From Chamaecyparis obtusa (lineage: Eukaryota > Streptophyta > Pinopsida > Cupressales > Cupressaceae), in assembly GCA_027943335.1 (NCBI GenBank), contig BSBK01000526.1, positions 7,501-71,500 of the forward strand: 64,000 nucleotides of DNA, read 5' to 3'. Positions 33,300-44,012 of this stretch are shown one piece after another. The first letter of the stretch is position 1; every line of letters begins with the position of its first letter. The translations under genes and the position numbers were made by a program. The notes below the pieces were generated by a model. It worked only from the letters and a program-made list of their open reading frames with translations, searched no databases and was not told where the DNA came from.

Positions 33300-34590
33300 T
33301 GCTATTAGGAACAGTCCCAAGAGATAACTGAGAGGGGGGAGGGGGGGTGAATCAGTTATCTACAAGATTCAATTGTTTATCCAATTAAGTATAGAATAAC
33401 ATTAATCACATACACAATAAGATAACACTTAACACAACACCACACTTTTGGTTACGAGGAACCCAAATAGGTAAAAACCCCGATTGCAATTAGCACCAAC
33501 TATAAACTGCACTAGAGTATAATAATCCTTGTTAGAAGATCTTACAACCCTATTAGTAGTTGATCTTTACAATGCATGAAGTATAGTGACCTTGTCAAGG
33601 GTTGGACCCTGTTAGGAGTCTTTTATAAATAACCTTGTTAGGGGTGAGGACACATTGTCTGGGAGCACACTACTCAAATGGTGAAGGCTGAAACCTTCTG
33701 CACAATAGATATACACTATATCTAGATCTTGGTGAGCTGTGAATTAGACCTATTGCCTTGATCAGTTCCAATGGATAGCATACACTCTCTGCTTCTTCAA
33801 GTATAGCTTTACTAGCCCAATACTTTGCACTTTCTGCTATGCTCTTTTCTTCACTTCATTTTCTTTCTTCTCATGTAAGCGATCACAATTGACCGACTAT
33901 AAGTAGTCTTCTCCAAAAGATATAATCAAGTTGACTTGTTATAACCTTCTTGAAATTGTATTAGAGAAACACTACAACTCTCCAACAACATCTCCAATGG
34001 CTAAACCAAGCACGGAACACAAAAAGGACAGCACAACTCAATATGAGTAGACGTGTCGCTTCACACTATCATCTCCACCAAATTAACTAAAACTTTATTC
34101 TCAAGCTGAAATACATTATCTGCTCTTAACCAAACATTCTTAACTCATAACCAAACATGAAACTAAACACACATACTATAATGATAGGTGCAATTGCTGA
34201 AATAATATAAACACTGTCGGCTCCAACAAATAATCTCAGGAAATTCTAACTGGTGAATAGAAACATCATAACTTTACTTCAACTACACAACTAAATCTAT
34301 TTCCATGATCATAGCTTCACAAACATGTTTACAACACAATTATAAACATTCAAGGCTCTATCATAACCATACTAAGAATCACATACAAAACTCTACTTGT
34401 AACACTGTTAGGAACACTATTGTTACAAACAACTACACAACTGTCTATACTAAGAATCAACCTTTGCATCTATGATTTCATGATGATAACATATCCATAA
34501 AACATATGCTCAAGGCTCTCTGCATAGAACTACAATGCACACTTCTTACCATATGTTGTCATCAATGAAAAACATACAGTCAACATTGGC
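33300..34590 (-). repeat. Probable solo or truncated Copia-type LTR
   Basis: It starts in plus orientation with TGCTATTAGGAACAG and GAGATAACTGAGAGGGGGGA followed by GTGAATCAGTTATC, the same opening style as the Copia LTRs at 34994 and 41258. It also has CCTTGTTAGAAGAT and similar runs. No primer site or polypurine tract flanks it clearly and the right end is uncertain. Confidence 0.45.
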
Positions 34591-34629
34591 TTGTTGGAAA
34601 ACCTCAAACACATGTGTGATATTGCAATA

Positions 34630-34779
34630 CTAAATAAGACCAATTAAGATCTAACATGAGTAATATGACCTAATAGGACCCCTCAAGACCTAACATGAGT
34701 AATAAGACCTAATAAGACCCTTAACACCTAATAGGATCACTTAAGACTTAATAGGACCCCTTAAGACAAAATATGGATA
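34630..34779. repeat. Degenerate AAGACCTAAT minisatellite, left block
   Basis: Short units such as AAGACCTAAT and AGGACCCCTT alternate in an approximate 20-base period. The array continues at 42885-43600 on the other side of the TRIM/Copia insertion, so it was one array before insertion. Confidence 0.85.
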
Positions 34780-34988
34780 ATAGGTGTTGGAAAAATAGTC
34801 AGCACTCCCCTTGGGATTCATGACATGGCTTAACCACATCTTGTGTCTTCTATAAGTCTAGTGGTTGTATCAGGCATTAATAGGTCAATCTTTTGGTGCA
34901 ACTATAACTAGTACTTGTAAAAAGTGGTATCAGAGCTTGGTCACAAGTTTGAATCCCCTCGGGTAATGTTGAGGGGGAGATTGTTGGA

Positions 34989-34993
34989 AAAAT
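34989..34993. repeat. Left target duplication AAAAT of the Copia element
   Basis: AAAAT here and at 42749-42753 flank the Copia LTRs and lie within the TRIM's right LTR. Confidence 0.75.
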
Positions 34994-36486
34994 TGTTAGA
35001 ATAACTAAGAGGGGGGTTGAATCAGTTATCCACAGTCCTAATCACAAATTGTATATCCAAAAATAATTTACTAAAACTTCTATAGCTCGGTAATATAAAA
35101 TAGTATTCTATCTATGCTTTTACCGATTACCAGTTAATAATATATAGTGATTACCAATCAAATCCACTATGAAACATGTAAAGTATGACAACAAACAATC
35201 ATCACAGTCAACACATAACACAAGATATTTAATATGGAAACCATGTAAAGGGAAAAACCACTTGGGACCAACCACCCAAAAATTGTTCACTCTTCTGAAG
35301 TAAGGTCGGTGAAGACCCAACCCTATTAAAGGTTACAAACACACTGTGAGGTGTGACCTTGTTAGAGGATTTTAGACCAACTGTTATTGTCCAACCATCA
35401 TTCACTATGGAGTTGATAGGATAACAAATGTACACTCTATGAATGACATTACAAGGCTTTCTAGTCCACTCTATTAAGAGATTTATCTATTTACAATGGT
35501 TAAAATGTAACAATAGGTGATCTAATTACAACACAACTTCAATTGTAGATTATCAGATGTATGTTAAGCTCATTCAAATCCTCTAATCAATATATCAATT
35601 CTATTTCAATCAATATTCAGTAACTTACTATCTCTCCATTATAGCTTTTTTACGCTTGGTAATCTCTGCAGTTCGATTCTCCATAACCAATCTGATCAGG
35701 CATGCATGAAGCTTGTTCATGCGATATCTCTACAGTCTCCTTCTTCTGGCATAATTTTCATAATGAAACCCTAATCTCTTAAATAGACAAGTAAATCATT
35801 TTAATTCCATCCATCAGATTTTTTCGCTTAATCTCCTTTTGTTGATTTTGTCACTTTAACCTTCCTCGGTGGATGTGCCAGTAACACATTTTATTTTAAT
35901 CGCTTATATCTTCTTTGAATTATGTTAGCTATTGATCTTCGTAACAAACATTATATTCAACTCCATAATCATAACACTTTATAGCTCATCAACTTCCATC
36001 AGCTAAACTAGTCATTTAGTTCTTTTCTTCTGCTTGGTTAACAAAGAAATGCAACAGTGAACACAAGATCAATTTATATTGTGCTCAGTATACACTACAT
36101 TGCGTCAGTGTATACTGAAATGCTTCTTTAACCGAGCACACTACTTTGTGCATTTTTCTCTATCCTTCATCATAGATGAATGTAATATAATCAAGTCAAC
36201 AACATAAGGTCATAGACTCATTCATAAGTTACCCAATGTATTCCTTATCCTCATCTGTCATATCCATCTTCCTCATGTAGATATATTTTTTCTTCATCTC
36301 TTTTCTTCTTCTTTCTATGGATTTTTGGGTATAGTAACTTACAAGATAAGTATTATCAAAACTAGTTGACATCAATGACAAAATATTACTGATTTAATCA
36401 TCTTACATATCTAATCAACAACTCAGTAATCTAAAATCACAGATCTTCAAGTCATACAATTTATTCAAATTAGTTGTAGTTCATCA
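34994..36486 (-). repeat. 3' LTR of the Copia element, 1493 bp
   Basis: Plus orientation TGTTAGAATAACTAAGAGG to GTTCATCA. It aligns along its length with 41258-42748, with many single-base differences, so the insertion is not recent. Confidence 0.85.
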
Positions 36487-36989
36487 ATCTCTCCCTTTGG
36501 CATTGATGGCAACACAAGCAATATGAAATATGCCATACACATACCAAACATGTATTCTACAACTCTATTGACAAATGTTGTAACTCAGTACAAGCTCTCA
36601 CTAGCTTAATATGTTTAATCACTACGTTACATAAGAGCATTTGCAAGTGCAAACTAACTTCTGCAGATATGATCTTTTCAACTCACAGGTTTTCTTCTAT
36701 TCTTTGTAACTAATCTTCAATACTATCCCTTTTCTGTATCTCTATCCCTTTGTCTTTGGCTTCATATTGAGATCACTCTCCCTTTGACAACAATGCCAAA
36801 GAACAATAAAAACATACAGCTCTGTAGTAGCCATGTAACTCTCTATTGTCTAATGCATTCTTTGTATCTTGGTATACTGATGTGCAAATCTGTTCCAGTA
36901 CTTCAACCTTTCACAACCTTAGACAAAAATCCAAAGTGTGAACTCTACTGCATCAACATGTATGATCTTTTGATAAGATTAGGTTGATG

Positions 36990-37668
36990 TAACCTCCAGA
37001 TCACCTTAGTGATCGGTAGATAGGGGACGGACCCCAAGTATAGTCCTCAAGTATTCATATGTATCCTTTGATAGAGGCTTTGTGAAAATATGAGCAAGTT
37101 GTTCTTTTGATGTAATAAATTCTAGCTTCACTTGCTTCTCCTATACTTGTTCCCTTAAGTAGTGATACTTAATAGATATGTCCTTTGTTTTAGAGTGCAT
37201 CACTGGATTCTTTGAAATATTAATTGCACTAGTGTTGTCACAATATATAATCATCGACTCAGTGATTACCTCATTCATACCTTCCAACACTTGCTTGATA
37301 TAAGTAATATTTGAATAGTTAGTAGCAGCAGCAACATACTCTGCTTTAGCTATAGACTAGGAAATGCAAGAGTGTTTCTTACTTGTCCATGTAACAAGTC
37401 TTTCACCAAAGAAGAATGCTCCTCTGGTGGTACTCTTTCTATCATCCATATTTCTAGCCAAATCAGCATCGGTGTATACCTTAAGTTCAAACTTTCCTTT
37501 CTTAGGATACCATAGTCCATAATCTTCAGTTTTCTTTAGGTATCTTAAGATTCTCTTTGTAGAAACCATGTGTGACTCTCTAGGGTTTGTAGAAAATCTA
37601 GCAACTATTCCAACAACATGTGCTATATCAGGTCTACTGTGAACTACATACATTAACATACCAATCAT
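36990..37668 (-). pseudogene. Copia RNase H, decayed
   Basis: The open part reads IGMLMYVVHSRPDIAHVVGI, RYLKKTEDYGLWY and then VYTDADLARN with the RNase H Asp. It continues, after a stop near 37357, through AKAEYVAAATN (Glu), IIYCDNTSAINISKNP (Asp) and the usual C-terminus ending near 36990. It degrades the RNA strand during reverse transcription. It follows RT on the same strand; a TAG replaces an expected residue just before SIAKAEYVA. Confidence 0.85.
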
Positions 37669-37827
37669 GGATCAGTATAGTGTATGGTTTACCTCAGTAT
37701 TTCCATCTTCTTTAGTCAGTTTACATCTAGTAGCCAACAATGTTCCCACAAGTTTAGCATCTTCCATGCCAAATGTCTTCAATACTTCCTTTATATATTT
37801 ATATTGTGTGATGAATATACCATCATT

Positions 37828-38780
37828 CTACTGAATCACTTGTAAGCATAGAAAGAACTTAATCTCTCCAAACATAGACATTTTAAATTCACTTTTCCTT
37901 TCATCAGCAAATGACTTATAGATGTGATCTTGTCCTCCAAATATTATGTCATCCATAAATATCTCAGCAATCAAGATAGTATCATCAGAATTTCCTTTCA
38001 TGTATAGATTATTGTTTTCACTAGTTCTAACAAATCCAATACTCAGCAAATAGTTATGTAGCCTCTCATACCAGGCTCTCGGTGCTTTCTTTAAACCATA
38101 TAAAGCTTTATATAGTCTACATACCATATCTTTATTGTCTCGATCAATGAACCCTTCAAGTTGTTCTATGTAGACTTCTTCAAGTATCCCATTTAGAAAA
38201 ATAGATTTAACATCTATTTGGTAAAATTTGAACTTCTTGTGTGTGGCATATGCAAGTAACATTCTAACTCCTAATCTAGCAATAGGTGAAAAAGTCTTAC
38301 CATAATCTATTCCTTCCTCCTATGCATATCCCTTGCATACTAACCTAGATTTTTTCCTTGTTACCTCTCCATTCTCATTAAGCTTGTTTCTGAATATCCA
38401 CTTAGTACCGATAACATTCTTGTCCTTAGGTCTGGGTACTAAACTCTAGGTTTTGTTCTTCTCTATTTGTTCTATTTCCTCTTTCATTGCATTAACCCAC
38501 TCATCATTTTCCAATGCAACTTTTACATTCTTTAGTTCATATTCACAAACTAGACATGTACCTTCTCTTAATTTACTTCTTGTTTGCATGCTAGCTTGTC
38601 TATCTCCAATGATTTATGTCTCAGGATGATGTCTTTTGACAAATACTACCATTATCTGATCTCTTCTTTCTTGTTCATCCTATGTAGGTTCATTTTCTTT
38701 CTTGATAGGTGCTTCCTACTCGTTGGTTTCTTTTTCCTGTTCCTTGGTATTGTTTTCCTACTGACCAGTTGTCACTGTCT
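37828..38780 (-). pseudogene. Copia reverse transcriptase, decayed
   Basis: The open part at 37828-38262 has FYQIDVKSIFLNG (motif A Asp), the Copia signature KALYGLKKAPRAWYERL, and EIFMDDIIFGG in place of YVDD, which keeps both Asp residues. Upstream, to about 38780, traces such as GEEIDYGKTF occur across stops. It copies element RNA to cDNA. Confidence 0.85.
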
Positions 38781-39897
38781 GCGACGTTGGTAGGTACTCT
38801 AGCTGTTCAGTGTAGGTGAATCTACCATAGTCTTCTGGTTCCTTTTTTCTTTCTTCTGCATTCTTATCATCAAACTCATCAACCTGAACATTAGTACTTT
38901 CAATCATTTTATTAGTTACTTTGTTCAGACACTTGTATGCTTTACTTTTAGTGGAATATCCTAGAAATATCCCTTCATCACCTTTTGATTCAAACTTCCC
39001 ATTTCTTTCATCTTTCAAAATAAAGCATTTACTTCCAAAAATTCAAAAATAACTTACAGTGGGTTTGTGGCCAAACCATAACTCATAGGGTATCTTATTA
39101 GTGTCCTTCAGTTGTACTTGGTTCAGAAAATAAATAGCTATGCTAACTAATTCTCTCCAGTATGTCTGAGCAACATTCTTTTGTAACATTAGTGTTCTCA
39201 CATAATCAACTATTGACATGTTCCTCCCTTCAGCTATTCCATTTTTTTGAGGTTTCCTCAGTGCAGAGACCTTTCTTTTAATACCATGCTCATTACAAAA
39301 GTTAGTAAATTCATCAGAAATAAATTCACCACCTCTGTCAGATCTTAAGCATTTCAATTCTTTACCAGTCTCTTTCTCAACTTTTTCTTTATACCACTTA
39401 AACATCTTAAATGCCTCTAATTTTTCATTCAAGAACATGACTGTCATTAATCTAGTATAATCATCAACAAAAAGAATAAAATATTTGTCTCCATAGTAAC
39501 TTTGAGTTCTCATAGGGCCACATAGGTCGGTATGTACTAACTCAAGTAATTTCTTTGTTGAATAATATTTTCTTTTGAAAATAGATTTTTTCATTTTACC
39601 ATTCTGACATTCATGACACATAACATGATCAAGCTTAGATAAGTTAGGCAGACCTCTAACCTTTTTCTTTTTACTGATCTTAATCATGTTATCAAAATTC
39701 ACATGACATAACCTTTTATGCCACAACCATGCATCTTCATCTTTCATCATTAAACAAGAAGATTGATCATTATCAAGATAAAAAAAATTACCTCTCGATT
39801 GTGTTCCAATTCCAATAAGTCTTACTCCATCATCAAATATCTTCACTTTCTTTCTCTCAAAAGTAACTCGGTGGCTTGAATTGTTCAGTTGTGCCAC
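38758..39897 (-). pseudogene. Copia integrase, nearly open
   Basis: At 39043-39897 a 284-codon frame begins with the pre-integrase zinc finger (LWHKRLCHVNFDNM then MCHECQNGKMKK, an HHCC module) and the catalytic core with LVHTDLCGPM (Asp), CLRSDRGGEFIS (Asp) and KNGIAEGRNMSI (Glu). The C-terminal region continues at 38758-39018 with DEGIFLGYSTKSKAYKC. The usual GKxP patch around PYELWFGHKP is present. A stop at 39042 separates the two pieces. It inserts cDNA in the host genome. Confidence 0.9.
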
Positions 39898-40248
39898 ACT
39901 TAGAAAATTATATTTTAGACCTTTTGCCTAATAAGCATTGTCACATCTAATGTTATCATTTATCATCAGGGATCCTTTTCCTCTAACCATACAAGGTGCA
40001 TCATTACCCACTCTAACAGATCCTCCATTGTGTTCTTCAAGATGATCAAATTTTTCTTCACCACCAGTCATGTGATGTGTATAGCCACTATCTATGATCC
40101 ATGTATCATTTTTATTAACCTTAGAGATAAGTGTTGTCTCTACATACCTTTCATCTTCTTTTGAGTCATCGTTCATTGGAATAAATACTACCTCCACATG
40201 TTCATCAGGGTCGGTATCAGTGACATCTTCTTTTGCAATGTAGCACAC
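39898..40248 (-). pseudogene. Copia protease
   Basis: The frame contains NDTWIIDSGYTHHMTGGEEK, the Copia aspartic-protease site with Asp-Ser-Gly intact, and GSVRVGNDAPCMVRGKGS. It cleaves the polyprotein. Reading frame breaks occur on both sides, between gag and protease near 40330 and at a TAG just upstream of integrase. Confidence 0.85.
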
Positions 40249-40335
40249 CTTGCCTTTATCATTATTGTCTTGGTTGTATCTGTTGTAGTATCGGAAACTT
40301 ATGTTGCCTCTTCTCCCATAGCTTCCTTCACCAAA

Positions 40336-41193
40336 TCAATCTTTTTTTATGTCATCATCTTTCCTGTGTGGACATCTATTAGCAATATGACCAACCTCTT
40401 TACAATTAAAGCATGCTAAAGGTAATTTACCTCTATATCTTCCTTTACCTTTAGGTAACCTTTTGGCCATAAGAGCTTCAAGTTCATCAAGCTCATCATT
40501 AGTATTGCTATCACTATCATCATTCTTATTTCTACTACTTGAACTACCAATCTTCAGAGAAGACATAGAAGCATATTCAACAGATGGTACAACACTATTA
40601 TCAAATTTATTAAGTTCAAAGGTTGTAAGCTTACAAATAAAATTATCAAGAGTAAGTTTGTTACCAGATGCAGATCTAGTTTCATGAATTGCAAATATTT
40701 TGATTGCATAAACTGATAATAAGGTTCTGAGAACTTTTCTTACCACTGTCTCTTCATCAATAACATCATCAGATGCTCTAATAGCATGAAATACCTCTTT
40801 TAGTCTATTTTTGCATTGCACAATATTTTCTCCTTCCTTCATCTTCATATCATTGAATCTTCCCCTTAAGCTTTCAGCTCTGGCTCTTTTGACATTCACA
40901 TCACCACTATAAACTTGAGCAAGTTTATCCCACATATCTTTAGCAGTAGTGCAATTTTTAATATCTTCAAATTTAGCATCTGTACAGGAAGCAACAATCT
41001 CCATCATAGTAACATTATCTTCATGTCTATCTCTTAGTTGATCAAGGGTCAAGGGACTAATGGGCAGTGCAATGTAGCCATTCTCCATTAGTGTGAGGGT
41101 AGAATTCCCAATTCCAGATACATGCAGCTTCACTTGGCTTTGCCATACTGTGAAGTTATCCTTGTTTAGCTTTGGCACTTCCCTCTTATACAT
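40336..41193 (-). CDS. Copia gag, open reading frame of 285 codons
   Basis: It opens with MYKREVPKLNKDNFTVWQSQ (the typical Copia gag start), has the UBN2-type capsid core (DMWDKLAQVYSGD, RFNDMKMKEGENIVQ) and one CCHC knuckle CFNCKEVGHIANRC near the end. The ATG at 41193 lies about 50 bases from the primer site. It forms the particle and binds element RNA. It is open throughout, unlike most genes here. Confidence 0.85.
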   Translation of the reverse strand: MYKREVPKLNKDNFTVWQSQVKLHVSGIGNSTLTLMENGYIALPISPLTLDQLRDRHEDNVTMMEIVASCTDAKFEDIKNCTTAKDMWDKLAQVYSGDVNVKRARAESLRGRFNDMKMKEGENIVQCKNRLKEVFHAIRASDDVIDEETVVRKVLRTLLSVYAIKIFAIHETRSASGNKLTLDNFICKLTTFELNKFDNSVVPSVEYASMSSLKIGSSSSRNKNDDSDSNTNDELDELEALMAKRLPKGKGRYRGKLPLACFNCKEVGHIANRCPHRKDDDIKKD

Positions 41194-41257
41194 TTTGAGA
41201 TCTTTGTGCTAAAGTCCTTAAAACTTTGTTCCAAGCAACCAACACTCTGATAACAAT

Positions 41258-42748
41258 TGTTAGAATAACTGAGAAGGGGGTGAATGAGGTATCCATCGTC
41301 CCAATCACAAAATGTATATCCAAAAACAATTTACTAATACTTTTGCAACTCGGTAACATAAAATAGTATTTTGTTTGTGCTTTTGCCGATTACTAGTTAA
41401 TAACATATAGTGATTACCAATCAAATCCAATATGCAACATGTAAAGTATGACAACAAAAAATCATCACAGTCAACACATAACACAAGAGATTTAACATGG
41501 AAATATAGTAAAGGGAAAAACCACCTGGGAACGACAACCCAAAAATTGTTCACTCTTCTAAAGTGAGGTCGGTGAAGACCCAACCCTCTTAAAGGTTACA
41601 AACACACTGTGAGGTGTGACCTTGTTAAAGGATTTTATTCCAACTGTTATCATCCAACCAACATTCACTATGGGGTTGATAGGATAACAAATGTACACTC
41701 TATGAATGACATTACAAGACTTTCTAGTCCACTCTATTAAGAGATTTATCTGTTTAAAATGGTTAAAATGTAATAGTAGGTGATCTAATTACAACAAAAC
41801 TTCAATTGAAAATTATCAGATCTATGTTAAGCTCATTCAAATCCTCTGATCAATATATCAATTTTGTTTCAACCAATATTCAGTAACTTATTATCTCTCA
41901 GTTATAGCTTTTTGACAGTCGATAATCTCTGTAGTTCGATTCTCCTTAACCAGTCTGATCAAGCATGCATGAAGCTTGTTCACATGATATCTCTGTAGTC
42001 TCCTTCTTTTGGCATTAGTTTCATAATGAAACCCTAGTCTCTTAAATAGACAAGTAAACTATTTTAATTCCATCCATCAGATTTTGCCACTTAATCTCCT
42101 TTGTTGATTTTGCCACTTTAACCTTCCTCAGCTAATGTGTCAGTAACACATTTTATTTCAATCCCTTAGATCTTCTTCAAATTATGTTAGCTGTCGATCT
42201 TCATAACAAACATTATCTTCAACTCTGTAATCATAACACTTTATAGCTCATCAACTTCCATCGGCTAAACTAGTCATTTAGTTCTTTTCTTTTGCTCAGT
42301 TAACAAAGAAATGCATTGGTGAACACAAGCTTGGTTTATACTGTGCTCAGTATACACTACAGTACGTCAGTGTATATTGAAATGCTTCTTTAACCAACCA
42401 CACTGCTTTGTGCATTTTTCTCTATCCTTCATCATAGATGAATGCAACATAATCAAGTCAATAACATAAGGTCATAGACTCATTCATAAGTTACCCAATG
42501 TATTCCTTATCGACATCTGTCATATCCATCTTCCTCATGTAGATATATTTGTTCTTCATCTCTTTTCTTCTTCTTTCTACAAATGTTTGGGTATAGTAAC
42601 TTACAAGATAAGTATTGTCAAAATTGGTTGACATCAATGACAACATATTACTGATTTAATCATCTTACATATCTAATCAGAGAATTAGTGATCTAAAATC
42701 ACATATCTTCAAGTCATACAATTTATTCAAATCAGTTGTAGTTCATAA
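41258..42748 (-). repeat. 5' LTR of the Copia element, 1491 bp
   Basis: Plus orientation TGTTAGAATAACTGAGAAGG to GTTCATAA. The inner end is set by the primer site at 41245-41255. The outer end is set by the AAAAT duplication. Confidence 0.85.
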
Positions 42749-42884
42749 AAAATGGTCATCTTTCCCCTTGGAATTCATGACATGTCTTAACCATCTCTTG
42801 TGTCTTCTATAAGTCTAGTGGTTGTATCGAGCATTAACGGGTCGATCTTTTGGTGCAACGAAAACCACTACTTGTAACAATAGG

Positions 42885-43600
42885 ACCTATTAAGATCAAT
42901 TAAGACATAACATGAGTAATAAGACATGATAGGACCTCTTAAGTCCTAACACGAGTTTAATAAGACCTAATAGGACCTCTTAAGACCAATTAAGATCTAA
43001 AATATGACTAATAAGACATAATAGGAAGTTAATATGACCTAGAATACCTGACTAATAAGACCTAAAGGGACTAATAAGACCTAATACGACCTAATTAGAC
43101 ATAATAGGACCCTTAAGACCTAATAGGACCACTTAAGACCTAATAGAACCACTTAAGACCCAATGTGACTAATAGGACCTATTAAGACCAATTAAGACCT
43201 AACATGACCAACTAAGACATAATAGGACCTATTAAGACCAAATAAAATTGAATAGGACCTAATAGTCCTAACATGAGTTTAATAATACCTCATAGAGCCC
43301 CTTAAGACCAATTAAGATCTAACATGTTACTAATAAGACCTAGAAAACCTGACTAATAAGATCTAAAGGGACTAATAATATCTAATGGGACCTAATAGGA
43401 CCTAATAATACCTAATAAGACATAATAGAACCCTTAAGACCTAATAGGACCACTTAAGACCTAATAGGACCGCTTAAGACCTAATGGGACTAATAGGACC
43501 CATTAAGACCAATTAAGACCTAACATGACCAACTAAGACATAGTAGCACCTATAAAGACCAACTAAGACCTAATAAGACCCTTAGGACCAACTAACTCCT
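42885..43600. repeat. Degenerate AAGACCTAAT minisatellite, right block
   Basis: Continuation of the array at 34630-34779. Phrases such as AATTAAGACCTAACATGA, TAATAGGACC and ACTTAAGACC recur dozens of times with variable spacing. No gene. Confidence 0.9.
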
Positions 43601-43708
43601 TAGTGACTGACTCCTTCTACATTTCCAAGTTCAACAATCACTACAAAGATATCTCTTGCACAACAAATTTATATACATGTGAGATCCTAAAATTGATTTA
43701 GTTAAAAT

Positions 43709-43851
<143 letters not shown>

Positions 43852-44012
43852 TGCAACTCAATGCCATATAATGTGAAACTCAATTTATTATACTTACCAA
43901 TTTTGACCAATCTTGAAATATTATCGTACTAAGTAGAAATCAAAGTAACGTTATCCAAGTTTTCATCTTCATCTCTATCAAATGTATTAGTAACAACTAG
44001 TGGCACTAGATT

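Larger units (their letters stand above)
34994..42748 (-). mobile_element. Ty1/Copia retrotransposon, 7755 bp
   Basis: Two LTRs (34994-36486 and 41258-42748) enclose gag, protease, integrase, RT and RNase H on the minus strand, in Copia order (integrase before RT). The Met-tRNA-like primer site (minus TGTTATCAGAG, 41245-41255) and a polypurine tract (minus CAAAGGGAGAGAT, about 36487-36499) are in place. It is the best-preserved element of the window: gag and integrase are long open frames, though RT and RNase H are broken. Confidence 0.92.
34785..42879 (+). mobile_element. TRIM (miniature LTR retrotransposon) interrupted by a Copia element
   Basis: Without the nested Copia it is 335 bp: left LTR 34785-34922 (138 bp, TGTTGG to TTGTAAAA), primer site TGGTATCAGAGC at 34925-34936, polypurine tract GAGGGGGAGAT at 34971-34981, and right LTR 34982-34993 plus 42754-42879 (138 bp, ending TTGTAACA). 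ATAGG flanks both sides (34780-34784, 42880-42884). It encodes nothing, which is the definition of TRIM elements; they move using enzymes of other elements. Confidence 0.85.

Noticed and set aside
34630..43600. CRISPR-like or telomere-like array in the AAGACC repeats
   Set aside because: Units are short, degenerate and without spacers, and they do not match the plant telomere repeat TTTAGGG.
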